Source of the DNA: Buchnera aphidicola (Astegopteryx bambusae)
Lineage (GTDB): Bacteria; Pseudomonadota; Gammaproteobacteria; Enterobacterales; Enterobacteriaceae
Direction of reading: 5' to 3'
DNA length: 7,058 nucleotides
Assembly (NCBI RefSeq): GCF_039365365.1
Contig: NZ_CP134986.1
Span: 1-7,058, forward strand
A model generated the notes under the pieces. It was given only the letters and a program-made list of their open reading frames with translations. It had not been told where the DNA came from and did no database searches. Of this stretch, positions 1 through 6,701 are shown in pieces. Every line of letters begins with the position of its first letter. Positions within the stretch are counted from its first letter, which is position 1. The translations under genes and the position numbers were made by a program.

Positions 1-855
1 ATGTATTATAGAAAAAATTATGTTTTTAATAAAAATCCTAAATTTATACCTCCTAAAAAAGATAAAAATAGACCAGCTTTTATAAATTATGCAATGAAAA
101 TGGCTTCGTTTGTAGATGTAGCAAGATCAGAAATTAATTATATAATACAACCTAAAAATCCTAATACTGGTGTTTTATTAAATAGAAAAAGAAGACTAAA
201 TGAACATAGAGCATGTGCTATGAGAGTTATGGTAAAAGCTATGATATATCATTTTAATATTACTTCAGATTTAGTTCAAGCTTCAGTAGAACAATTAGCT
301 GATGAATGCAATTTATCTACTATATCTAAAGCAGGTAATAAATCTATTACTAGAGCTTCTAGATTAATAACAGAATTTATGGAACCTATGGGTTTTGTAA
401 AATGTAAAAAAATTTGGGATAAGGTAATAGGAAATTATACTCCAAAAATGATAATGTTAACACCGTTATTTTTTGAATTAATCGGTATATCTAATAAAAA
501 ATTACATAATGCTAAAAAACAACAATTAGGATGGATAAATAAAGGGCTAGTAAAAAAAGGATTAAAAAAAATTACTTTTGTAGAAGCTAAAAGAATAGGA
601 AAAGAGAAAAGAATAAGAGGAATATTAAAATATAGACATATGAAACATATTTTTTATAGAAAACGTATTAAAGCTAAAAAATTTTTTTATATGGATGAAA
701 AGATTGCTAAACAAAAAATTTTAAGATCATTAGTAGCAAGATATTCTGTAATGGAGTTGACTACTCTTGGAGCTAAAGGTTTAAAAAAACAAATAAATAT
801 TGAATATTATTATTTAAGAAAATTAGCTACTTGTCCTATACCAAAGTTTTATTAA
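1..855 (+). CDS. repA: RepA, IncFII/RepFIC-type plasmid replication initiator
   Basis: The 284-residue protein should initiate plasmid replication by binding the origin, which in IncFII plasmids lies just downstream of the gene. It aligns end to end with R1/IncFII RepA (about 285 residues). The N-terminal YYRKN...NPKFIPPK (2-19) matches YYRQ...NPVFTPRE. The core at 68-132 contains HRACAMRVM, the YHF segment (83-85), LADECNLST (99-107) and SITRASR (115-121), all recognisable in the IncFII family. The C-terminal RKLAT resembles the RLATASP tail of R1 RepA. A lysine/arginine-rich stretch (about 185-240) fits DNA binding. The start at base 1 is favoured because the homology begins at once and length is normal. 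If the molecule is circular, GAGAA at 7046-7050 lies 8 bases upstream as a weak Shine-Dalgarno. The gene appears intact and is the only rep gene here. Confidence 0.93.
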   Translation: MYYRKNYVFNKNPKFIPPKKDKNRPAFINYAMKMASFVDVARSEINYIIQPKNPNTGVLLNRKRRLNEHRACAMRVMVKAMIYHFNITSDLVQASVEQLADECNLSTISKAGNKSITRASRLITEFMEPMGFVKCKKIWDKVIGNYTPKMIMLTPLFFELIGISNKKLHNAKKQQLGWINKGLVKKGLKKITFVEAKRIGKEKRIRGILKYRHMKHIFYRKRIKAKKFFYMDEKIAKQKILRSLVARYSVMELTTLGAKGLKKQINIEYYYLRKLATCPIPKFY

Positions 856-868
856 ATTACTAAAATAT

Positions 869-893
869 AAATTTTTTTGTTTTAAAAAAATTT
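869..893. repeat. Inverted repeat after repA, possible terminator
   Basis: The arms AAATTTTTTT (869-878) and AAAAAAATTT (884-893) are perfect reverse complements around the 5-base loop GTTTT, starting 14 bases after the repA stop codon. The stem has only A-T pairs, so it would be a weak terminator. In such an A/T-rich genome, chance inverted repeats are common. It could instead be a structural part of the origin. Confidence 0.35.
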
Positions 894-926
894 TACTATT
901 GTTTGTTATTTATATTTTTTTTTTAA

Positions 927-977
927 AAATAGATGCATGTGACAAAATTTTTATATGCAATCAAAGAAATAGATGCA
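927..977. repeat. Direct repeat AAATAGATGCA x2 with DnaA-box-like site (candidate origin element)
   Basis: AAATAGATGCA occurs at 927-937 and again at 967-977, exactly 40 bases apart, close to four helical turns, so both copies would face the same side of DNA. Directly after the first copy, 938-946 reads TGTGACAAA; its complement TTTGTCACA differs from the DnaA-box consensus TT(A/T)TNCACA at one position. IncFII origins combine RepA-binding sites with a DnaA box downstream of repA, which is where this lies. The repeats and spacing are directly visible; the binding roles are inference. Confidence 0.4.
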
Positions 978-1184
978 AAATAACATTATTTAAAATCTTT
1001 TAAAAAAGAAATTATACATGAAAAATATTAATAAGAATTTTTAATAAAAAAAATTTGTAAATTTTTGTAAAATAAATTATTTTTAATAATATGTAATAAA
1101 AAAAATATATAAATTTTTTGTGAAACAAAATACATTAATTTTATTTATATTTTTTTTAATATTATACAATAAAATTTAAATCAA

Positions 1185-2285
1185 ATGAAAAATGTTAAAA
1201 AATGTAAAATAGCAATTTTACCAGGTGATGGAATTGGACCTGAAGTAATGAAACAAGCATATAAAATAATAGAATTGATTAATAAAATTTATTCTTTAAA
1301 AATATCTTATAAAGAATTTTTAGTTGGTTATTCTGCTTTAAAAAAATATAATACTGTTATGCCTTTAGAAACTATAGAAGGATGTAAAAATTCTGATGCA
1401 ATTTTATTTGGGTCAATAGGAGAAAAAAATTTTAATATAGATTATAAAAAAAATTCTTTAGAAAAAGATTCATTATTATTTATAAGAAAAAAATTTAATT
1501 TGTTTTGTAATATTAGACACGCTAAATTATATTCTTCTATAAAAAATTTATCTCCGCTAAAGAAAAATATAATTAAGAATGGTATAGATATAATTTGTGT
1601 TAGAGAGTTAATAGGTGGGATATATTTTGGAAATTCTAAATTTAAATATGATAGTAATATGAATATAAAATATGCTTATGACACAGAAAAATATAATAGA
1701 AAAGAAATATACAGAATAGCAAACATTGCTTTTAAAATATCTAGAAAAAGAAAAAAAAATTTGACTTCAATAGATAAATCTAATGTTTTAAAAAGTTCAA
1801 TGTTATGGAGAAATGTTGTAGAAGAAGTTTCTAAAAAATATAGTGATGTAAAATTAAATCATTTATATATAGATAATGCTGTTATGCAGATAATAAAAAA
1901 TCCTAGCTCTTTTGATGTAATATTATGTTCAAACATGTTTGGCGATATAATTTCTGATGAATGTGCTGCAATAATAGGATCAATAGGTATGTTACCATCA
2001 GCGAGTATAAATGAAGATGGTTTTGGTTTATATGAGCCATCAGGAGGTTCAGCTCCAGATATTAAAAATTTAAATATTGCAAATCCTATAGCTCAAATTT
2101 TATCTCTTTCAATGTTGTTAAAATATTCTATAAAAGAAAAAAAAATATCTAAAAATATTAATGACTCTGTAAAAGAAGCATTAAAACTTGGATATAGAAC
2201 TAAAGACATTAGTTATAATAAAAATTATGTTTCTACTGAAAAAATGGGTAACATAATTGCAGATATTTTTAAAAAAAAAAAATAG
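1185..2285 (+). CDS. leuB: 3-isopropylmalate dehydrogenase
   Basis: LeuB is a cytosolic, NAD-dependent homodimer. It oxidises and decarboxylates 3-isopropylmalate to 2-oxoisocaproate, the last step before transamination to leucine. The 366 residues match the family length (E. coli about 363). Visible motifs are GDGIGPEV (14-21), substrate-binding Arg101, Arg111 and Arg140, Tyr147 in GGIYFG, Lys198 in SIDKSNVL, and metal ligands Asp230, Asp254 and Asp258. NAD-binding [13 protein letters not shown] follows, then [16 protein letters not shown]. The ATG at 1185 places GDGIGPEV at the expected distance, but no Shine-Dalgarno is visible. Two oddities: the loop after GSIG (76-79) reads EKNF where E. 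coli has GPKW, and residue 143 is Ile where LTGGIYFG is usual. The gene ends in a 12-A tract (2271-2282) and stops 7 bases before leuC. Here it heads the leu cluster, a place normally held by leuA. Confidence 0.96.
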   Translation: MKNVKKCKIAILPGDGIGPEVMKQAYKIIELINKIYSLKISYKEFLVGYSALKKYNTVMPLETIEGCKNSDAILFGSIGEKNFNIDYKKNSLEKDSLLFIRKKFNLFCNIRHAKLYSSIKNLSPLKKNIIKNGIDIICVRELIGGIYFGNSKFKYDSNMNIKYAYDTEKYNRKEIYRIANIAFKISRKRKKNLTSIDKSNVLKSSMLWRNVVEEVSKKYSDVKLNHLYIDNAVMQIIKNPSSFDVILCSNMFGDIISDECAAIIGSIGMLPSASINEDGFGLYEPSGGSAPDIKNLNIANPIAQILSLSMLLKYSIKEKKISKNINDSVKEALKLGYRTKDISYNKNYVSTEKMGNIIADIFKKKK

Positions 2286-2287
2286 GA
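2284..2287 (+). promoter_or_regulatory. leuC ribosome-binding site overlapping the leuB stop codon
   Basis: AGGA at 2284-2287 shares its first two bases with the leuB stop TAG (2283-2285) and lies 5 bases before the leuC ATG at 2293. Terminating leuB ribosomes would sit directly on the leuC start, which suggests translational coupling. This decides the leuC start: a longer open frame runs back to a TTG at 2257 inside leuB, but it has no such site and its extra residues have no match in LeuC. Confidence 0.6.
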
Positions 2288-2292
2288 AAAAA

Positions 2293-3696
2293 ATGAAAAA
2301 AGAAAATACTTTGTATGAGAAGTTATATAATTCTCATTTAATATATGAAAAAAAAAATGAAACACCTTTAATTTATATAGATTTACATTTATTACATGAA
2401 GTTACATCACCTCAAGCATTTTTTTCTATGAAAGAAAAGGGTAGATATGTAAGAATGCCAAAAAAAACTTTTGCTACAATGGATCATAATGTTTCTACTA
2501 AAAAAAAAAATATACATAAATTTGAAAAATTTTCATATATTCAAATAAAAGAATTAATAAAAAATTGTAAATTACATAAAATAAAATTATTTGATTTAAA
2601 TCATCCTAAACAAGGTATAGTACACGTAATAGGTCCAGAGAATGGATTAACATTGCCCGGATCTACTATTGTTTGTGGAGACTCTCATACGTCTACTCAT
2701 GGAGCATTTGGAGCATTATCATTTGGAATTGGAACTTCTGAAGTAGAACATGTTTTGACTACACAAACTTTACCACAAATTAGATATAAAAATATGAAAA
2801 TAAAAATTTCTGGTAAAATACCTAAATATGTTTATGCAAAAGATATTATATTATATATAATAAAAAAATTAAGTACTTCAATAGGTAATGGTTATGTTAT
2901 AGAATTTTGTGGTGATACTATATCTAGTCTAAGTATGGAAGGAAGAATGACAATTTGTAATATGTCTGTAGAATTAGGAGCAAAATCAGGAATAATATCT
3001 CCAGATAAAAAAACTTATGAATATCTAAAAAATAAAAAATATTCTCCAAAAGAAAAACTTTGGACAAAAGCGAAAAATTATTGGAAAACGTTAAAATCGG
3101 ATAAACATTCTTTTTTTGATAAAAAATTTTTTTTTAATATTAAAAATTTATCTCCTCAAATTACTTGGGGTACTAATCCAAGTCAAACTATTGATATTAA
3201 TGAAAAAATACCTTCAATTAGTAAATATAAAAATTTTTATGAAAAAGAAAATGTTATAAAAATATTAAAGTACATGAATTTACATGCTGGTGAATATTTA
3301 AAGAATATTAAAATAGATAAGGTTTTTATAGGATCTTGCACAAATTCTAGAATTGAAGATTTAAGAGAAGCTGCAAAAATTTTAATTAATAAAAAAGTTC
3401 ATAAAAATGTTAAAGCTATAGTAGTGCCAGGATCTAAGAGTGTTAAATTACAAGCAGAAAAAGAAGGAATAGATAAAATTTTTATTGAATCAGGATTTGA
3501 ATGGAGATTACCTGGATGTTCTATGTGTTTAGCAATGAATGAAGATAAATTAAATTTTGGAGAAAGGTGTATATCTACTAGTAATAGAAATTTTGAAGGT
3601 AGACAAGGATTAGGAGGCAGAACTCATTTAGCTAGTCCTGCAATGGCATCAGCTGCAGCTATATACGGAAAAATAGTAGATGTTAGAGAAATTTAA
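2293..3696 (+). CDS. leuC: 3-isopropylmalate dehydratase, large subunit
   Basis: LeuC pairs with LeuD to form the [4Fe-4S] isomerase that converts 2-isopropylmalate to 3-isopropylmalate through a dehydration/hydration. It belongs to the aconitase superfamily. The 467 residues match E. coli LeuC (466) throughout, starting with NTLYEKL near the N-terminus. Key segments are [17 protein letters not shown] (62-69), [40 protein letters not shown] (from 128) and [11 protein letters not shown]. The three cluster-binding cysteines are Cys349 ([12 protein letters not shown]), Cys409 and Cys412 ([10 protein letters not shown]), two residues from the E. coli numbering. RNFEGRQG and the C-terminal [13 protein letters not shown] are kept. 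The coding sequence holds an A10 tract (2348-2357), an A11 tract (2500-2510) and a T9 tract (3127-3135). It lies 7 bases after leuB and 36 before leuD. Confidence 0.97.
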   Translation: MKKENTLYEKLYNSHLIYEKKNETPLIYIDLHLLHEVTSPQAFFSMKEKGRYVRMPKKTFATMDHNVSTKKKNIHKFEKFSYIQIKELIKNCKLHKIKLFDLNHPKQGIVHVIGPENGLTLPGSTIVCGDSHTSTHGAFGALSFGIGTSEVEHVLTTQTLPQIRYKNMKIKISGKIPKYVYAKDIILYIIKKLSTSIGNGYVIEFCGDTISSLSMEGRMTICNMSVELGAKSGIISPDKKTYEYLKNKKYSPKEKLWTKAKNYWKTLKSDKHSFFDKKFFFNIKNLSPQITWGTNPSQTIDINEKIPSISKYKNFYEKENVIKILKYMNLHAGEYLKNIKIDKVFIGSCTNSRIEDLREAAKILINKKVHKNVKAIVVPGSKSVKLQAEKEGIDKIFIESGFEWRLPGCSMCLAMNEDKLNFGERCISTSNRNFEGRQGLGGRTHLASPAMASAAAIYGKIVDVREI

Positions 3697-3732
3697 ATTA
3701 AAAAAATAATAATAGGATTAAATATTTATAAA

Positions 3733-4329
3733 ATGAAAAAATTTACAAAGCATGTTGGTAAAATTTTACCATTAAATGTATCTAATATAGATACTGATAT
3801 AATAATCCCAAAACAATTTTTGAAGAAAATAACTAAAAATGGTTTTGGGAAATATTTATTTTTTAATTGGAGATATTTGGAAAATAATATAAAAAATATA
3901 AATAAAAAATTTATATTAAATAAAAATATTTATAAAAATTCTAGTGTTTTGCTAACAAGAGAAAATTTTGGGTGTGGTTCTTCTAGAGAACATGCTGTAT
4001 GGGCAATAAAAGATTTTGGATTTAGAGTGATTTTATCTTCTAGTTTTTCAGATATATTTTATAATAATAGTTTTAATAATGGTATTTTACTTATTGTATT
4101 TTCAAAAAAAATAATAGATGAAATATTTTATTTAACAGAAAACAATAAAATAATTATAGCAAAAATAAATTTAGTTAAAAAATATGTAAATATAATGGAT
4201 AAAAATTATTTTTTTAAAATAAATTCATTTTATCATTACTGTATAGTAAACGGATTAGATAGAATAGATTATACTATTAAATATAAGAAAAAAATAGAAG
4301 AATATGAAAAGAAAAATAAATTTTATTAA
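3733..4329 (+). CDS. leuD: 3-isopropylmalate dehydratase, small subunit
   Basis: LeuD is the swivelling small subunit that completes the LeuC active site in the isopropylmalate isomerase. The 198 residues compare with 201 in E. coli. The N-terminal KKFTKHVGKILPL matches directly, followed by NIDTDIIIPKQFLKK (18-32), the substrate-binding ENFGCGSSREHAVWA (77-91), SSSFSDIFYNNSFNNGIL (about 102-119) and a C-terminal VNGLDRIDYTIK. The ATG at 3733 is chosen from this alignment. The only Shine-Dalgarno-like sequence, AGGA at 3714-3717, is 15 bases away, which is long; an in-frame ATT at 3724 would have ideal spacing but would be a rare start. The middle and C-terminal parts are rich in Asn/Lys/Ile, as expected from A/T drift. 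The gene belongs to the leuB-leuC-leuD run. Confidence 0.96.
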   Translation: MKKFTKHVGKILPLNVSNIDTDIIIPKQFLKKITKNGFGKYLFFNWRYLENNIKNINKKFILNKNIYKNSSVLLTRENFGCGSSREHAVWAIKDFGFRVILSSSFSDIFYNNSFNNGILLIVFSKKIIDEIFYLTENNKIIIAKINLVKKYVNIMDKNYFFKINSFYHYCIVNGLDRIDYTIKYKKKIEEYEKKNKFY

Positions 4330-4343
4330 AATTTAATATTATA

Positions 4344-4387
4344 TTATAATAAAATTTATTTTTAATATTTATATAATTTTATTATAA
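4344..4387. repeat. Perfect 13-bp inverted repeat between leuD and leuA
   Basis: The arms at 4344-4356 and 4375-4387 are perfect reverse complements around an 18-base loop. They occupy most of the 79-base leuD-leuA spacer, which up to the Shine-Dalgarno is almost pure A/T. The left arm contains a TATAAT (4345-4350) that could serve as a -10 element for leuA, but no good -35 precedes it. Possible roles are an mRNA-stabilising or attenuating hairpin at the leuD 3' end, or a weak terminator. Chance repeats of this size are not rare in such composition. Confidence 0.35.
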
Positions 4388-4394
4388 ATCTTTT

Positions 4395-4400
4395 AAGGAT
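4395..4400 (+). promoter_or_regulatory. leuA ribosome-binding site
   Basis: AAGGAT at 4395-4400 lies 8 bases before the leuA ATG at 4409. It is the best-placed and most complete Shine-Dalgarno in the window, which suggests leuA is translated independently and efficiently although it is last in the cluster. Confidence 0.65.
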
Positions 4401-4408
4401 AGAAATAT

Positions 4409-5962
4409 ATGAAAGAAAATATTATTATATTTGATACTACTTTACGAGATGGTGAGCAATCTTTATTATATAGTTTAACTTCTTTACAAAAATTAAAAAT
4501 TGCAATTTTATTAGAAAAAATGGGGATAGATATAATAGAAGCAGGATTTCCTATTTCTTCTCCAGAAGATTTTAAATCAGTTAAATTAATTTCTAAACAT
4601 ATCAAAAATAGTAAAATATGTAGTTTAGCTAGGTGTATTGACAAAGATATTGATACAGCTTATAAAGCTATGAAATATAGTTATAACAAATTATTTAGAA
4701 TTCATTTGTTTATTGGAACTTCTGATCTTCATATAAAATATAAGTTGAAAAAAAATTTTACAGATATATTAGATATGTCAGTTAGATCAGTTTTGAGAGC
4801 TAAAAAATATACTGATGATATAGAATTTTCTTGTGAAGATGCAGTTAGAACAAAAATAGATAATTTATGTAAAATAATAGAAAAAGTAATAGAACATGGT
4901 GTTACTACAATAAATATACCAGATACTGTAGGATATACTATACCTTCAGAATTTTCAAAAATAATAAATAATATAATGAATAGGGTTCCTAATATAGATA
5001 AAGCAAAATTATCAGTGCATTGTCATAATGATTTAGGAATGGCTTCAGGAAATTCTATAACTGCAATACAAAATGGTGCTAGACAAATAGAAGGTACAAT
5101 ATGTGGTATAGGTGAAAGATCTGGTAATACCGCTTTAGAAGAGATAATTATGACTATAAACACTAGAAAAGATATTTTAAATTTTAAAACTAATATAAAC
5201 ATTAAAAATATATATAAAACTAGTAAAAAAATAAGTCAAATATGTAATTTTAAAATTTCACAAAATAAACCTATAATTGGTAAAAATGCTTTTTCACATT
5301 CTTCTGGTATACACCAAGATGGTATTTTAAAAAATAGAAAAAATTATGAAATAATTTCTCCAGAAACAATTGGTTCAAAAAAAAGAGATTTTAACTTGAC
5401 ATCAAGATCAGGAAGAGCTGCTATAAAATTTTGCATGAAAAATATGGGATATTCAAAAGAAAAATATGATTTGAATAAGCTTTATAAAAATTTTATAAAA
5501 TTAGCAGATAAACAAGGAAGAGTGTTTAATTATGATTTAGAATCTTTAGCATTTACAAAAAATTTTTATAAAGAAAATAAATATTTTAAATTGATTTATT
5601 TGGAAATCTTAAAAAAATATGATAATAAAAGTAAAATTTTAATAAAATTAAAATGTGGAAAAGAAATTAAAAAAATGTCTATTTTTTATAAATCAAGTTT
5701 TGTTCACTCAACTTTAAAATTGTTAAGAAAAATTTCTAAAATAAATAATATAAAATTAAAAAGATTTTCTTCAGAATCTAAAAATTATAAAAAAAATATT
5801 TTGAATAAAGTAAAAATCTCTATATCATATAAAAAATTAAATTTTTATGGGGAAAAAATTACTTCTAGTTTTACAAAATCTTATGTATTATCTATAATTA
5901 ATGTTTTAAATAGTATAAGAAAATATAAAATTATTAATAAAAATTTTACTAATTCACAGTAA
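4409..5962 (+). CDS. leuA: 2-isopropylmalate synthase
   Basis: LeuA condenses acetyl-CoA with 2-oxoisovalerate to 2-isopropylmalate, the committed and normally leucine-inhibited step of the leucine branch. The 517 residues compare with 523 in E. coli. The catalytic TIM barrel is well kept: [11 protein letters not shown] (8-18, with Arg13 and metal ligand Asp14), [31 protein letters not shown], metal ligands His204 and His206 in SVHCHNDLG, and GIGERSGN ending at Asn240. The linker [21 protein letters not shown] and LTSRSGRAA are also present. The C-terminal regulatory domain (about 390-510) is much less conserved. Its GNGPVDA motif is replaced around 424-435, and the glycines of the following DALG and G-x-G-x-x-TDI-like motifs are missing. 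Gene length and frame are intact, so this is divergence, not breakage. It sits 79 bases after leuD with its own Shine-Dalgarno, not in the usual first position. Confidence 0.96.
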   Translation: MKENIIIFDTTLRDGEQSLLYSLTSLQKLKIAILLEKMGIDIIEAGFPISSPEDFKSVKLISKHIKNSKICSLARCIDKDIDTAYKAMKYSYNKLFRIHLFIGTSDLHIKYKLKKNFTDILDMSVRSVLRAKKYTDDIEFSCEDAVRTKIDNLCKIIEKVIEHGVTTINIPDTVGYTIPSEFSKIINNIMNRVPNIDKAKLSVHCHNDLGMASGNSITAIQNGARQIEGTICGIGERSGNTALEEIIMTINTRKDILNFKTNINIKNIYKTSKKISQICNFKISQNKPIIGKNAFSHSSGIHQDGILKNRKNYEIISPETIGSKKRDFNLTSRSGRAAIKFCMKNMGYSKEKYDLNKLYKNFIKLADKQGRVFNYDLESLAFTKNFYKENKYFKLIYLEILKKYDNKSKILIKLKCGKEIKKMSIFYKSSFVHSTLKLLRKISKINNIKLKRFSSESKNYKKNILNKVKISISYKKLNFYGEKITSSFTKSYVLSIINVLNSIRKYKIINKNFTNSQ

Positions 5963-5964
5963 TA

Positions 5965-5986
5965 TTTTTTGTAAAATAACAAAAAA
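5965..5986 (+). terminator. Possible leuA terminator hairpin
   Basis: TTTTTTGT (5965-5972) pairs with ACAAAAAA (5979-5986) around a 6-base A/T loop, starting 2 bases after the leuA stop. It includes one G-C pair and is followed by a T-containing tail (TATTTTATT). It would be weak by E. coli standards but resembles the minimal hairpins expected in a genome this rich in A/T. Confidence 0.35.
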
Positions 5987-6024
5987 AATATTTTATTAAT
6001 TTTTATAATATATAAAATAAAAAA

Positions 6025-6062
6025 TATATAAATTTAAAAAATTTTTATATTAAATTTATATA
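6025..6062. repeat. Inverted repeat between convergent leuA and yqhA
   Basis: A perfect 13-bp inverted repeat (6025-6037 and 6050-6062, 12-base loop, all A/T) lies in the 232-base gap between the converging leuA and yqhA genes. A 16-base palindrome (6144-6159, ATAAAAATATTTTTAT) lies nearer to yqhA. The position suits a bidirectional terminator. The rest of 5963-6194 is A/T-rich sequence with no gene that I can support. Confidence 0.35.
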
Positions 6063-6194
6063 AAAAATATTAAAAAAAATTTTGTATTTTAATTTTAAGA
6101 AATAAAAAACTTACTTTAAAATATTTTTTTTAATTTTTTTTATATAAAAATATTTTTATTATATTATTTAAATTTTATTTTAAAAAATTATTTT

Positions 6195-6701
6195 TTATTT
6201 ATGATTATATTTTTTTTTACTCATTTTATCTATATATGCCATACCAAAAGCAGATATTATAAATGTTATATGTATTATTACATACCACATTATTTTGTTG
6301 TCTAATATTTTTTCTGTATTCATAAATATTCTTAATAAATGAACAGAAGATATTGCAACTATAGAAGAAGCTACTTTATTTTTTATTGAATTTACATCCA
6401 TTGTACCCATCCAACTAAGTCTATTTTTATTTTCTTTTGCTTTTTCCATTTTCATGATAAAATTTTCGTATCCTGAAAACATAACCATTACCAATAGTCC
6501 TCCTACTAAAGCTATATCTATTAAAGATAATACTATTAAAACTAATCCGGACTCTGACATACTGAAAATTTCAGGAATAACACAAATAACTTGTTGAAAA
6601 AATTTTAAAGTTAGTAAAATAAATCCAAATGATAAACCGACATATACAGGAAACATTAACCATCTTGAGGCATATATTATATTAGCAATTATTTTTTCCA
6701 T
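6195..6701 (-). CDS. yqhA: UPF0114 family inner-membrane protein YqhA
   Basis: This 168-residue protein of unknown function aligns end to end with E. coli YqhA (164 residues). Shared stretches include YASRWL (10-15), PVYVGLS (18-24), IFSMSES (45-51), [20 protein letters not shown] (62-81), [18 protein letters not shown] (107-124) and [15 protein letters not shown] (138-152). Hydrophobic segments at about 15-36, 53-75, 110-127 and 137-157 indicate three to four membrane spans in the inner membrane. The start at 6701 fits the homology; TTAAGG (complement of 6715-6720) lies 13 bases upstream. On Buchnera leucine plasmids this gene was long known as ORF1 and is a steady companion of repA. It converges on leuA and diverges from repA across the presumed circle junction, so it is transcribed separately. 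Its role for the plasmid or host is unknown. Confidence 0.94.
   Translation of the reverse strand: MEKIIANIIYASRWLMFPVYVGLSFGFILLTLKFFQQVICVIPEIFSMSESGLVLIVLSLIDIALVGGLLVMVMFSGYENFIMKMEKAKENKNRLSWMGTMDVNSIKNKVASSIVAISSVHLLRIFMNTEKILDNKIMWYVIIHITFIISAFGMAYIDKMSKKKYNHK

Larger units (their letters stand above)
856..1184. other. Intergenic region downstream of repA, candidate replication origin
   Basis: This 329-base stretch holds no convincing ORF or RNA gene. In IncFII plasmids the origin (oriR) lies downstream of repA, and here the region contains the most sequence-complex patch of any non-coding part of the window (about 927-980), flanked by almost pure A/T that could melt easily. It contains an A/T hairpin (869-893), a direct repeat of AAATAGATGCA (927-937, 967-977), a DnaA-box-like site (938-946) and a near-palindrome with arms 1049-1056 and 1059-1066 around GT. 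It must also carry the leuB promoter; the nearest candidate is TATACAAT at 1163-1170, without a good -35. The origin assignment is inferred from family architecture. Confidence 0.5.

Noticed and set aside
1118..1170. TTGTGA (1118-1123) with TATACA (1163-1168) as the leuB promoter
   Set aside because: The spacing is about 39 bases, far from 16-18, so the pair does not form a sigma70 promoter; the -10-like element alone is too weak to annotate.
856..1184. tRNA, small RNA gene or CRISPR-like array in the non-coding regions (also 6702-7058)
   Set aside because: No cloverleaf with GC-containing stems, no TTCRA-type T-loop, and no regularly repeated units with spacers; only one two-copy 11-base repeat is present.
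2257..2292. N-terminal extension of LeuC from a TTG at 2257
   Set aside because: The extra 12 residues come from the poly(A) end of leuB in another frame, have no counterpart in LeuC, and the ATG at 2293 has a well-spaced AGGA.
4393..4644. Open frame of 83 codons on the minus strand opposite the start of leuA
   Set aside because: It lies wholly inside and over the start of leuA, has no homology I recognise and no Shine-Dalgarno; it is a shadow of a well-supported gene.
4437..5961. leuA as a pseudogene because its C-terminal domain is so diverged
   Set aside because: The frame is open over the normal length, all catalytic residues are present and only regulatory-domain motifs are altered, so altered regulation is a better reading than decay.
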